Assembly: GCA_049302185.1 (NCBI GenBank)
Contig: JBAQLV010000026.1
Span: forward strand, 1-51,444
Direction of reading: 5' to 3'
DNA length: 51,444 bases
Origin: UBA1546 sp049302185
GTDB taxonomy: Bacteria; Nitrospirota; Thermodesulfovibrionia; Thermodesulfovibrionales; UBA1546
In this document: piece after piece, positions 17,458-24,333 of the stretch
Numbering within the stretch: the first letter of the stretch is position 1
Layout: every line of letters starts with the position of its first letter
Translations under genes and position numbers: made by a program
Notes under the pieces: generated by a model
What the model saw: only the letters and a program-made list of their open reading frames with translations
What the model was told of the DNA's origin: nothing
Database searches by the model: none

Positions 17458-17634
17458 ATGAAAATTAAATGCCCTATGTGTAAAAAGACAACGACATGGG
17501 AAGAAAATCCAAATAGGCCGTTCTGTTCTGAAAGATGCAAGCTCCTTGACCTCGGTAAATGGGTGTTTGAGGAATATAAGATTCCGGGAGAAAAAGCGGA
17601 GGAAGAAAAAAAAGAGGAGAAAGATTCGGATTGA
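17458..17634 (+). CDS. yacG: YacG-type zinc-finger protein (DNA gyrase inhibitor family)
   Basis: This is a 58-residue protein. It has one zinc finger with Cys5, Cys8, Cys23 and Cys27 (KCPMC, then PFCSERCKLLDLGKW) and an acidic/basic C-terminal tail (EKAEEEKKEEKDSD). That is the YacG layout; E. coli YacG binds GyrB and inhibits DNA gyrase. The ATG at 17458 gives the whole domain. The TGA overlaps the TTG start of the downstream lipoprotein gene, so the two are probably translationally coupled. Confidence 0.85.
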   Translation: MKIKCPMCKKTTTWEENPNRPFCSERCKLLDLGKWVFEEYKIPGEKAEEEKKEEKDSD

Positions 17635-19181
17635 GACGAATACTTTTCTTTCACATTCTCTTATTCTTTCTTCTTGCATGCTCGCCTCAGAACCGCCTTT
17701 CCGGCTATCTCTATTACAGGCTTAATACAAATCCGACAACCCTTGACCCTGCGCTTATTGTGGATGTCACAGGCGGCTCCCTATCGGCAAAACTCTTCAA
17801 TGGCCTTGTAAGGATGAACAAGAATCTTGACATCATCCCCGACATAGCATCAAAGTGGAAAATATCAGAAAACGGGCTTGTATACAGATTTGAATTAAAA
17901 AAAGGCGTGATGTTCTCCAACGGCAGAGAAGCAACTGCTAAAGATTTCAAATATTCATTTGAAAGAGTTCTTAATCCAAAAACGAGGTCCCCCAACACAT
18001 GGGTCTTTGACAAGATAAAAGGAGCAAGAGAGTTTATGAATGGTAAAGCGAAAGAGGTTTCAGGCATAAAGGCAGTAAACGATTACATGCTTGAGATAAC
18101 CCTTGATAAACCCTTTTCTCCATTTCTGAATCTCCTTGCAATGACCGCTGCTTATGTAGTCCCTGAGGAAGAAATAGAAAAATGGGGCGTGGATTTTTCA
18201 TCTCATCCTGTCGGCACAGGGCCGTTTATCCTCAAACACTGGCTCCCAAACAGAGAGCTTCTGCTTGAGGCAAGAACTGATTATTTTGACAGCCTTCCGA
18301 AAATCAGTGGTATCGCCTATAAGATAATCCCCGAAGACCTGACAACAATAACAGAGTTTGAAATTGGCAATCTTGATGTAATAACCATTCCAGCATCATC
18401 ATTCTCAAGGTTTAAAAAAGATAAAAAACTGTCAGATTTCATATCATCAATAAATGGGATAAACACATATTACCTCGGGCTTAACTGCTCAAAGAAACCT
18501 TTTGATAACCATGTTCTCAGAAAGGCAATGAACTATGCAATTGACAGGGAAAAGATGCTAAGGACTGTTTACGAAGGTAGAGGAAGGATTGCATCAGGGC
18601 CTGTGCCTGACCTGCTGAGAAAATGGAAAGCGCCTGCATCTTACGAATATAATCCATCAAAAGCCAGAGAGTTAATAAAAACCGCAGGTTATCCGGATGG
18701 GCTTGAAGTCAATTTTTATATAACAGCAGACAACGAGGTTGTGGATACTGCCGAGGTAATACAATCCTATTTAAAAGAAACCGGGATTAAGGCAAATATC
18801 AAACAGCTTGAATGGAGCGCATATAAGGATGCAATCAATAAAGGCGAGCCTGACATGTTCTGGCTTGGATGGTTTGCTGACTACCCTGACCCTGAAAATT
18901 TTCTCTTCCCTTTATTCCACTCGGCAAATCTTGGCCCGGCTGGTAACAGAGCAAGATACAAAAATCCTGTAGTAGATTCTCTTATTGAGAAAGGTCAGCA
19001 TGCACAAATGATAAAAGAGAGAAACAGATACTACGAAAAGGCAGAGAAGATTATAGTCAATGATGCGCCGTGGGTATTCTTCTGGCACAAAACAGATTAC
19101 ACCTTAAGACAGCCATGGGTAAAGAATTATCAGATATATCTTATCTACAGCATTGATAAGGGAACGGAGATAAGCTTTTGA
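17631..19181 (+). CDS. Peptide ABC transporter substrate-binding lipoprotein (OppA/DppA family)
   Basis: This 516-residue periplasmic binding protein has a lipoprotein signal; the lipobox LLAC gives Cys17. Family features follow: TTLDPALIVDVTGGSL, the domain start IPDIASKWKISENGL, HPVGTGPFILKHW, and LRKAMNYAIDREKM. It captures oligopeptides or related ligands for import. Its TTG start overlaps yacG. No permease is adjacent; a DppB/DppC-type pair lies about 18 kb away at 37399-39118 and could be the partner, which is inference. Confidence 0.9.
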   Translation: MRRILFFHILLFFLLACSPQNRLSGYLYYRLNTNPTTLDPALIVDVTGGSLSAKLFNGLVRMNKNLDIIPDIASKWKISENGLVYRFELKKGVMFSNGREATAKDFKYSFERVLNPKTRSPNTWVFDKIKGAREFMNGKAKEVSGIKAVNDYMLEITLDKPFSPFLNLLAMTAAYVVPEEEIEKWGVDFSSHPVGTGPFILKHWLPNRELLLEARTDYFDSLPKISGIAYKIIPEDLTTITEFEIGNLDVITIPASSFSRFKKDKKLSDFISSINGINTYYLGLNCSKKPFDNHVLRKAMNYAIDREKMLRTVYEGRGRIASGPVPDLLRKWKAPASYEYNPSKARELIKTAGYPDGLEVNFYITADNEVVDTAEVIQSYLKETGIKANIKQLEWSAYKDAINKGEPDMFWLGWFADYPDPENFLFPLFHSANLGPAGNRARYKNPVVDSLIEKGQHAQMIKERNRYYEKAEKIIVNDAPWVFFWHKTDYTLRQPWVKNYQIYLIYSIDKGTEISF

Positions 19182-19184
19182 GAT

Positions 19185-19369
19185 ATAGGCAGTGTTATCT
19201 TTCGCTTTTCTGTGATATTTTTCGACAGTTCTAAACTCATTCCGCTACATTCTCGAAACTCGACCTTTGGTCTCAGACAGTCGAGAATGTTCCGCCAAAG
19301 GCGGACGCTGCATTTCGTTAAGAACCGTTACCGAAAACTATCAATGTCGCTCAAGAAAACACTACCTAT
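19185..19369. repeat. 185-bp long imperfect palindrome (MITE-like or structured RNA)
   Basis: The outer arms ATAGGCAGTGTT (19185-19196) and AACACTACCTAT (19358-19369) match as inverted repeats with one mismatch. Moving inward, further blocks pair imperfectly (GATATTTTTCG against CGAAAACTATC). In the centre ACATTCTCGA pairs perfectly with TCGAGAATGT, and small hairpins GACCTTTGGTC and CCGCCAAAGGCGG sit nearby. It contains no ORF. It fills almost the whole gap between the convergent lipoprotein and alcohol dehydrogenase genes. Confidence 0.55.
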
Positions 19370-19387
19370 TATTATGCAAGCATAAGT

Positions 19388-20440
19388 TCAACGTTGTGGC
19401 TCAATAATCACCTTGATGGACTCCTTTGCCTCAGCAACAAGCTTAAAACCAAGCTGCGCCTCAGACATGCCCAGCCGGTGCGTAATCATATCCTTTACAT
19501 TCACCCTCCGGGCGCTGATAAACTCTATTGCTAAAGCAAGGTCAGAAGGAGCCGCTCCATAGGATGTCACCATTTTTATCTCATTTCTCCAGAAATCATT
19601 GATCGGCACAGAGACATTAATTCCGGGCTCAGGGACTGCAAAAAACAGAATCGTGCCTCCTTTATCAACAGACTGAAGCGCCTGCTCAATGGCAGGCATT
19701 GCGCCTGTGCATACAATCACACAGTCAACCAGTCTTCCGTCATTCAGTTTACGCACACGCTCCGGCACATTCTCTTTAGCATTGATAACACTGTCTGCCC
19801 CGAACTTCAATGCTGCATTAAGGCGGTATTCATTAACATCAGTTGCAATAATCCTTTCTGCGCCCGCATCCTTTGCCAGATTTATATGAAGAAGCCCTGA
19901 AATCCCGCTTCCAATTATAAGAACGCTTTGTCCTGCTTTCAGGTTTGCAACTCTCTGGCCTCTCAGAATGCACGCCAAGGGCTCTATGAATGTTCCTTCT
20001 TCATAAGTCATATTCTCAGGAAGGATATAAACGCCGCTCCTAACATTTATCTCAGGCACCCTTAGATACTCTGCAAAACCTCCGGGGTCATAATTCGTCC
20101 TGTGCAAAGTCTCACAGGCAGTATGATAGCCGCTCAGGCAATAGCGGCAGGTGTTGCACGGAACATGATGGGACACAAATACCCTGTCACCGACTTTAAA
20201 GTTCGGAGTTTTGAGTTTTGAGTTTTGAGTTTTGAATTTAGAGCCAAGTTCAACAATCTCTCCTGCAATCTCATGCCCCAAAACCCTCGGAGCTTTTTTA
20301 ATCCTGTACCATTCCATTACATCGCTTCCGCATATCCCGCTTGCCATGACCTTGACCAGCATCTCGCCCTTCCCTATCTTCGGAACAGGCATTTCCTCAA
20401 CTCGCACATCATTATTTCTGTAATACATCGCCACCCGCAT
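19388..20440 (-). CDS. Zinc-dependent medium-chain alcohol/polyol dehydrogenase
   Basis: This 350-residue MDR enzyme resembles sorbitol or threonine dehydrogenases. The catalytic zinc ligands lie in ASGICGSDV and LGHEIAGE, the structural zinc cysteines in CNTCRYCLSGYHTAC, and the Rossmann motif in VLIIGSGISGLLHINLA. The substrate is unknown. The ATG at 20440 follows AGGAG. About residue 75 the conserved surface loop carries an insertion, KFKTQNSKLKTPNF, encoded by a 7-bp tandem array (20207-20239). The insertion preserves the frame and both zinc sites, so the protein is probably functional. Confidence 0.88.
   Translation of the reverse strand: MRVAMYYRNNDVRVEEMPVPKIGKGEMLVKVMASGICGSDVMEWYRIKKAPRVLGHEIAGEIVELGSKFKTQNSKLKTPNFKVGDRVFVSHHVPCNTCRYCLSGYHTACETLHRTNYDPGGFAEYLRVPEINVRSGVYILPENMTYEEGTFIEPLACILRGQRVANLKAGQSVLIIGSGISGLLHINLAKDAGAERIIATDVNEYRLNAALKFGADSVINAKENVPERVRKLNDGRLVDCVIVCTGAMPAIEQALQSVDKGGTILFFAVPEPGINVSVPINDFWRNEIKMVTSYGAAPSDLALAIEFISARRVNVKDMITHRLGMSEAQLGFKLVAEAKESIKVIIEPQR
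20207..20239. repeat. In-gene heptad tandem array (GAGTTTT)n
   Basis: Four near-perfect GAGTTTT units lie inside the alcohol dehydrogenase gene. Three units make 21 bp, so the array adds whole codons (7 residues per 3 units) and leaves the frame intact. The encoded KTQNSKLKTPN is absent from ordinary members of this enzyme family. Confidence 0.65.
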
Positions 20441-20497
20441 AACAACTCCTGAAAAAAGATTTACAATTCTCAATAATATACCATAGCAGAAAATCTA

Positions 20498-20526
20498 TTG
20501 CAGATTTGAACTGAAATAGCTATAAT
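20498..20526 (+). promoter_or_regulatory. Predicted promoter and direct repeats of the Phd/PIN operon
   Basis: TTGCAG at 20498-20503, a 17-bp spacer, then a perfect TATAAT at 20521-20526. Two direct copies of AAATAGCTA (from 20514 and 20534) bracket the -10 box and would suit autoregulatory binding by the antitoxin. Confidence 0.5.
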
Positions 20527-20557
20527 AGGTTTAAAATAGCTACTTAGGAGAGAACTG

Positions 20558-20827
20558 ATGAGAACAATGACAGCAAAAAATCTAAAGAACAGAACAGGGG
20601 AAGCCATGCGGGCAGTCTCGAAAGGGGAAAAGGTTGTTGTAACATTGAGGGGGAAACCCTTTGCCTTAATATCCGCTGTAACAGCCGAATCACTCAAAAA
20701 AACTTCCTTGCGGTCGTATGAAGAGGCGTGGAATGACATAGAACTCACCCTAAAGAAAACAAAACCTCATTTTAAGACCGCAAAAGAGGCTATGGCATGG
20801 ACACGAAAAAGACCACTGTCTTTATAG
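20558..20827 (+). CDS. Phd/YefM-family antitoxin
   Basis: This 89-residue protein has the Phd/YefM N-terminal DNA-binding fold (MTAKNLKNRTGEAMRAVSKG, then VVVTLRGKPFALISAV) and a charged toxin-binding tail. It overlaps the downstream PIN-domain gene by 31 bases, the usual antitoxin-then-toxin order. AGGAGAG precedes the ATG. The antitoxin would neutralise the PIN ribonuclease and repress the operon. Confidence 0.85.
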   Translation: MRTMTAKNLKNRTGEAMRAVSKGEKVVVTLRGKPFALISAVTAESLKKTSLRSYEEAWNDIELTLKKTKPHFKTAKEAMAWTRKRPLSL

Positions 20828-21267
20828 ATACAAACATCTTTGTTATTGACCTGAGATACAAGAATGATATCAACTTCAAGATAAACCGCAATTTTCTTGA
20901 CCTTGTTGCAGAAAAAGGAAGAGGGGTTACAAGCATTATAAATCTTCTTGAATTATGCGGCATTCTCTCATTTAATCTCAATCAGCGGCAGATTACAGAA
21001 TTGTTTCACTATTTCCCTCTAAGATATACGCTTGACATAATCCCTTCTAACAGTATTGACTCTCCTCTTCCAGAGATAGCCATTAAAGATATCATGGAGA
21101 TTATTTACAAGAAAGCAAGCTTCGGAGATGCATTAATTGCAAATCTTGTTAATAGCCATTCAAAAGAAAATTCAATTTTCGTTAGCTGGGACGCAATGCA
21201 CTTCAAACATCTGCTGTCCATAAAGACGATGACGCCGAAAGAGTTTTTGTCGGCAATGCAGAGATGA
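20797..21267 (+). CDS. PIN-domain toxin (VapC-like ribonuclease)
   Basis: This 156-residue PIN-domain protein has the acidic residues of the active site: FIDTNIF near residues 9-15, the glutamate in SIINLLELCG, GDALIANL, and SWDAMHFKHL at the end. Such toxins cleave RNA in a Mg-dependent way. It is slightly longer than typical VapC (about 130 residues). The start lies inside the Phd-type antitoxin gene; Phd rather than VapB as partner is known in other PIN modules. Confidence 0.85.
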   Translation: MDTKKTTVFIDTNIFVIDLRYKNDINFKINRNFLDLVAEKGRGVTSIINLLELCGILSFNLNQRQITELFHYFPLRYTLDIIPSNSIDSPLPEIAIKDIMEIIYKKASFGDALIANLVNSHSKENSIFVSWDAMHFKHLLSIKTMTPKEFLSAMQR

Positions 21268-21278
21268 AGAGATTTTGT

Positions 21279-21307
21279 TTGACAGAGATAAGGGCATTAA
21301 GTAGAAT
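21279..21307 (+). promoter_or_regulatory. Strong predicted sigma-70-type promoter of the LuxR-type regulator
   Basis: A perfect TTGACA at 21279-21284, exactly 17 bp, then TAGAAT at 21302-21307 (5/6). It lies just after the PIN toxin stop. The transcript would have a leader of about 110 bases before the regulator. Confidence 0.65.
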
Positions 21308-21395
21308 TTTAGTAGTGAAGTCTAAGATTGAGGTATCCGTAATGCTGATATGAATTAGTTATCTGCTCATTGCGGGCAAAGGGAGGGGAAATAAA

Positions 21396-21431
21396 ATGTT
21401 AAAAAATAGAACCGTTCCATTTTTATGGTAA
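21396..21431 (+). CDS. 11-residue leader ORF overlapping the LuxR-type regulator start
   Basis: ATG at 21396, directly behind the strong GGGAGGGGAA, opens MLKNRTVPFLW and stops at 21429-21431. That is 5 bases beyond the regulator ATG at 21425, which itself has no RBS. A coupled leader peptide is a reasonable inference; chance remains possible. Confidence 0.4.
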   Translation: MLKNRTVPFLW

Positions 21432-22069
21432 TAAAACTTGTCATCGGTTGTTGTAACTATCTTTTTGGTGAAGGGTTAAAGAAACTTCTTGAGGACGACA
21501 AGGACATAAATGTCATAGGGATATTTGATGAAAGTGCAGACTTAAAAGAGATAGTAAAACTCAATGCTAATATGGTACTTGCTGACCGTGGTGTCTTCCA
21601 TGGCCTTCCTGAAAATTTTGTGATTGAGAACCCAATAAAGATACTTCTTATCGCCGACAGGACATGGCTTCCTACAGCGTATAAAGACTTACCAAAGATG
21701 ATTTCAAGAGGGGTAGTTGGTATCCTTCCACCCAGCACTGATTCAGCGCTTCTTAAAAAGGCATTAAAGGCTGTTTCTCAAGGGGAATTGTGGATAGAGC
21801 GTAAGACATTGAAAGATATGCTCACTTCAAAGAACCTTTCAGAAAAGATGGTTGATCTTACCAGAAAGGAAGAAGAGATAACGTCCCTTATCTGTCAGGG
21901 ATTTAGAAACAAGGAGATAGCCCAGAAACTCAACATTAGCGAGCAAACAATAAAATCGCATTGCAATCGGATTTATAAAAAGATTGGTGTATCAGACAGG
22001 CTGCAGCTTGCCCTTTATGCTTACAAGATATGGCCTGAATATATACCAAATGTTTTAAAACAGAAGTAA
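21425..22069 (+). CDS. LuxR/NarL-family regulator with degenerate receiver domain
   Basis: This 214-residue protein has an N-terminal receiver-like domain and a C-terminal LuxR helix-turn-helix (LTRKEEEITSLICQGF, NKEIAQKLNISEQTIKSH, then KIGVSDRLQLALYA). The first beta strand reads LVIGCCNYLFGEGL, so the acidic pair of true receivers is replaced by Cys-Cys. The conserved C-terminal lysine region reads GVVGILPPST with no lysine. One aspartate (VLADRG) remains. Phosphorylation is therefore doubtful. It precedes the surface-protein locus and is its natural candidate activator. Confidence 0.85.
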   Translation: MVIKLVIGCCNYLFGEGLKKLLEDDKDINVIGIFDESADLKEIVKLNANMVLADRGVFHGLPENFVIENPIKILLIADRTWLPTAYKDLPKMISRGVVGILPPSTDSALLKKALKAVSQGELWIERKTLKDMLTSKNLSEKMVDLTRKEEEITSLICQGFRNKEIAQKLNISEQTIKSHCNRIYKKIGVSDRLQLALYAYKIWPEYIPNVLKQK

Positions 22070-22152
22070 AAAGCGTAGAAGGTCTTCTGGCAAAAAATTT
22101 AGCCTTTTGGGTAATTCAAAAATCTCAGAAAATAAATTATAAAAATAGATAA

Positions 22153-22362
22153 ATCCAAGCACCTTATCAAGGAGAGCATCTTGAAGCAACTACAGTAGAT
22201 TTTTCTGAAAAAGGACTGGGCATAGAGATATTAGGTGAGCCACCTGTTGCAGTAGGCGATACCATAGACCTCTTCATCGGGGACCTCCAGGTCAGGGCAA
22301 CGGTTATGTGGGTAACAAGACTGCCCGATAAATCACTATCTGGACTGAAAAGATTAAACTAA
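22153..22362 (+). pseudogene. PilZ-domain remnant
   Basis: The open frame from the TAA at 22150-22152 to the TAA at 22360-22362 encodes a PilZ-like C-terminal part: EATTVDFSEKGLGIEIL, then VGDTIDLFIGDLQVRATVMW. No start codon precedes the domain. Reading back across the in-frame TAA gives KNR-stop-IQAPY, which looks like the basic c-di-GMP-binding N-terminal motif cut by a nonsense change. I see no RBS. It is probably the remains of a c-di-GMP-responsive protein next to the regulator. Confidence 0.6.
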
Positions 22363-22532
22363 AGTTTTAAATTCTTTCAACCATTAGTTTTAAAAATCCC
22401 TCAAACTTCTATTTTGAAAATTACAACCTTTTCGAGATTGAAAAATCTTCCTGATTAAACCATACTTACATGGTTCAAAAGTTCGGCTCTTCGCGTATCG
22501 GGGACATTGAGCTGAGTTAATCCACAAATAAA
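22363..22532. other. AT-rich leader region before the surface-protein locus
   Basis: This 170-bp gap has no ORF. It contains a small hairpin (AACCAT, loop ACTTAC, ATGGTT, around 22456-22475) and then a GC-richer stretch ending before the ATG at 22533. I could not match it to a GEMM c-di-GMP riboswitch or another known riboswitch. Confidence 0.35.
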
Positions 22533-23423
22533 ATGCGTTATAAAATTCAAATAGTTTTGACGTTTATCTTTTTGCTGATACCAGCAGCATGGTGTCATGC
22601 CGGGTCAGTACCTATAATAACTCTCTCACATGACCTTGTTACCTTTCATCTTATTTCAGGGCAGAGGGGTCATGTGGATGCGGATATGCCTGTAAGGGTA
22701 ACGGTCCAATCGGATATAGCAGACTGGGCGCTCAATTACCAAGCGACCCCCATGTCTGGCCCATCAGGGGAGATAATGCCTGAGATGATACAGGTGAGGA
22801 CGCCATATACAAGTGGATTTGAAGGGCTTTTTATGCCGAGGCTTGTCGGTAAGGGAGGTCTCACAGGGCAAACCCCTGTCGAGGTAGCAACCATGCAGTT
22901 CAGATATCTGGCAACAGGGCAGGAAAAACCAGGGGTGTATGATGGCAATATATTCTCACCCGACGGCGGTCCGACAATACATGTGAGGATGGTCATTGAG
23001 CAGCGGGCTGAAGAGGCCAAACCCGAAATAGAAAAGCCATTACCAGGGCCAAAGATAAAGATGTCTTTTTCTACTGATAAGGTTCATTTTGAGGTTTCCG
23101 GCTCCCCAAAAGAATATGACGCAGACAATGCTATCCTGCTTACGATTGAATCAAAACATGGTTTCACAGTAAAGACTCATGCTACACCTCTTCATGGCCA
23201 GTATGGTGATATCCCTCCTGACAGACTTTTTGTAAGATCAGGTGATGGAAGTTATCAAAGCCTTGAAAAGGATGTGGTCGTTCTTGAAAGAACGCATGAG
23301 GTACATCCTGAAAAGGAAAGGACCGTTACTGCTAATTTGAGTTTCAGGTTAAAGACCACATGGGATGACCCTGCAGGTGAATATGTAGGACAGATTGTTT
23401 TTACATGTGAGCCTGAGATGTGA
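22533..23423 (+). CDS. Secreted protein with two repeated beta-rich domains, unknown function
   Basis: This 296-residue protein has a signal peptide (IQIVLTFIFLLIPAAWCHAG). The mature part consists of two homologous units of about 110-120 residues. Unit 1 begins IITLSHDLVTFHLISGQRG and contains DWALNYQATPMSGPSGEI; unit 2 begins MSFSTDKVHFEVSGSPKEYD and contains FTVKTHATPLHGQYGDI. A proline/charged linker (EEAKPEIEKPLPGPK) joins them. Predicted strands and TxHATPL-type repeats suggest an immunoglobulin-like fold. I do not recognise a named family. It is the first gene of a set that ends in a secretin, so a surface or periplasmic structural role is inferred. Confidence 0.65.
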   Translation: MRYKIQIVLTFIFLLIPAAWCHAGSVPIITLSHDLVTFHLISGQRGHVDADMPVRVTVQSDIADWALNYQATPMSGPSGEIMPEMIQVRTPYTSGFEGLFMPRLVGKGGLTGQTPVEVATMQFRYLATGQEKPGVYDGNIFSPDGGPTIHVRMVIEQRAEEAKPEIEKPLPGPKIKMSFSTDKVHFEVSGSPKEYDADNAILLTIESKHGFTVKTHATPLHGQYGDIPPDRLFVRSGDGSYQSLEKDVVVLERTHEVHPEKERTVTANLSFRLKTTWDDPAGEYVGQIVFTCEPEM

Positions 23424-23425
23424 AG

Positions 23426-23448
23426 AGAGCATAGAGCATAGAGCAAAG
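23426..23448. repeat. Heptad-periodic repeat (ATAGAGC)n
   Basis: AGAGCATAGAGCATAGAGC consists of nearly three 7-bp units directly after the stop of the two-domain secreted protein. It belongs to the same class as the other 7-bp arrays here. Confidence 0.5.
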
Positions 23449-23468
23449 AAGAAAATGACTAATTAAAA

Positions 23469-23489
23469 AGAGCCTTACGCAGAGGCTCT
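23469..23489 (+). other. Intergenic hairpin A upstream of the beta-rich secreted protein
   Basis: AGAGCCT pairs with AGGCTCT around a 7-base loop. It may terminate or protect the transcript end of the upstream gene; no U-run follows. Confidence 0.45.
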
Positions 23490-23545
23490 GAAGAAAAGGA
23501 GGTGAAGAAAGGGATAAGGCCATTCTGATACTGTGGGTCAGAAAA

Positions 23546-23564
23546 TCCCTCACTTTGTGAGGGA
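23546..23564 (+). other. Intergenic hairpin B upstream of the beta-rich secreted protein
   Basis: TCCCTCAC pairs perfectly with GTGAGGGA across a TTT loop. It ends about 10 bases before the GGAGG RBS of the gene at 23588. A 5' stabilising stem for an abundant secreted subunit is a plausible reading. Confidence 0.45.
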
Positions 23565-23587
23565 AAGAAAAAATTGGAGGATTGAAG

Positions 23588-24037
23588 ATGAGAAAGTATT
23601 TAGTAATTTTGGTAGCGCTTGTCATGGTGCTCGGACTTTCAGGGATGGCTATGGCAGTAGCGTTGAATAGTAAAACTATAGCTGTAACTGCTTCAGTTGC
23701 TGATTTTGCTGAAATAACAAGTGTTACTATCACAGTTGATCCCTTTAGCGGTGCAGCAAATGAGCTTAAATCCGGAAGCGGTGTTATCCATGTGGAAGCA
23801 AACCGGAATGTTTCTACGGCAGTATCTACAACCAACTTAAGTCAAACAATTGGGTTAGTCACATACACAATACCTACAACGGTTACTATTGGTGGTGGGC
23901 CTTCTGTTTCTCAGGGTATAAGTGGCGGTAAAGCAGCCCATACTGTCACAGTATCAGGGACAACCGGAGCTATCTCTGCTCAGGCAGCAGGCAGCTACTC
24001 AGCCACAGTTACAGTAACAGTCTCATCATCTGTATAA
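23588..24037 (+). CDS. Small secreted beta-rich subunit-like protein
   Basis: The ATG at 23588 gives 149 residues; an in-frame upstream ATG at 23582 precedes it by two codons. A signal peptide (YLVILVALVMVLGLSGMAMA) is followed by a Ser/Thr/Val/Gly-rich mature part with alternating strand patterns (SKTIAVTASVADFAEITSVT, VTVSGTTGAISAQAAGSYSA) and no cysteine. This composition resembles spore-coat-U or fimbrial-type subunits, but I cannot assign a family. GGAGG lies upstream. The next gene, now broken, shares the same signal peptide and ADFAEI/APYAEI motif, so the two are paralogues. Confidence 0.7.
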   Translation: MRKYLVILVALVMVLGLSGMAMAVALNSKTIAVTASVADFAEITSVTITVDPFSGAANELKSGSGVIHVEANRNVSTAVSTTNLSQTIGLVTYTIPTTVTIGGGPSVSQGISGGKAAHTVTVSGTTGAISAQAAGSYSATVTVTVSSSV

Positions 24038-24055
24038 CCTTAAAGGGGAGAGTAA

Positions 24056-24312
24056 ATGAAAAGGACTCTCACTTTAATAGTGTTGATGGTGGGAGCTGTT
24101 ATAGTTATGTCTTCTGCAGCAATGGCAGCATTGGACCAGGAGGTCATTGGGGTTTTGGCGGTTGTTGCGCCGTATGCAGAGATAACGGTTACATCTCAGC
24201 CGATGGCTTTTGGGACATTTACCGGGGCGGGGCTCTGAATGAGGAGATTGGTCCTGTGGATAGTGCAGTGTTCGGGGTCGAGACGAACCCCCGCCCCCTT
24301 TCTCTTTATTAA
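24056..24312 (+). pseudogene. Frameshifted and truncated paralogue of the secreted beta-rich protein
   Basis: ATG at 24056 (GGGGAGAG upstream) encodes a signal peptide ending SSAAMA and VVAPYAEITVTSQPMAFGTF, then meets TGA at 24236-24238 after TGAGL. Shifting one frame at the G-rich tract GGGGCGGGG (24224-24232) continues the expected protein as ALNEEIGPVDSAVFGVETN, which then runs out at the TAA at 24310-24312. The family's remaining strands are missing. This points to a frameshift in a homopolymer-like tract followed by a deletion that brought the next gene close. A sequencing error could explain the frameshift but not the truncation. Confidence 0.6.
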
Positions 24313-24333
24313 AGAATGCGAGGTAACACAATA

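Noticed and set aside
22363..22532. c-di-GMP (GEMM) riboswitch before the surface-protein locus
   Set aside because: PilZ context made this attractive, but the conserved GEMM core sequences and tetraloop-receptor pattern are not visible.
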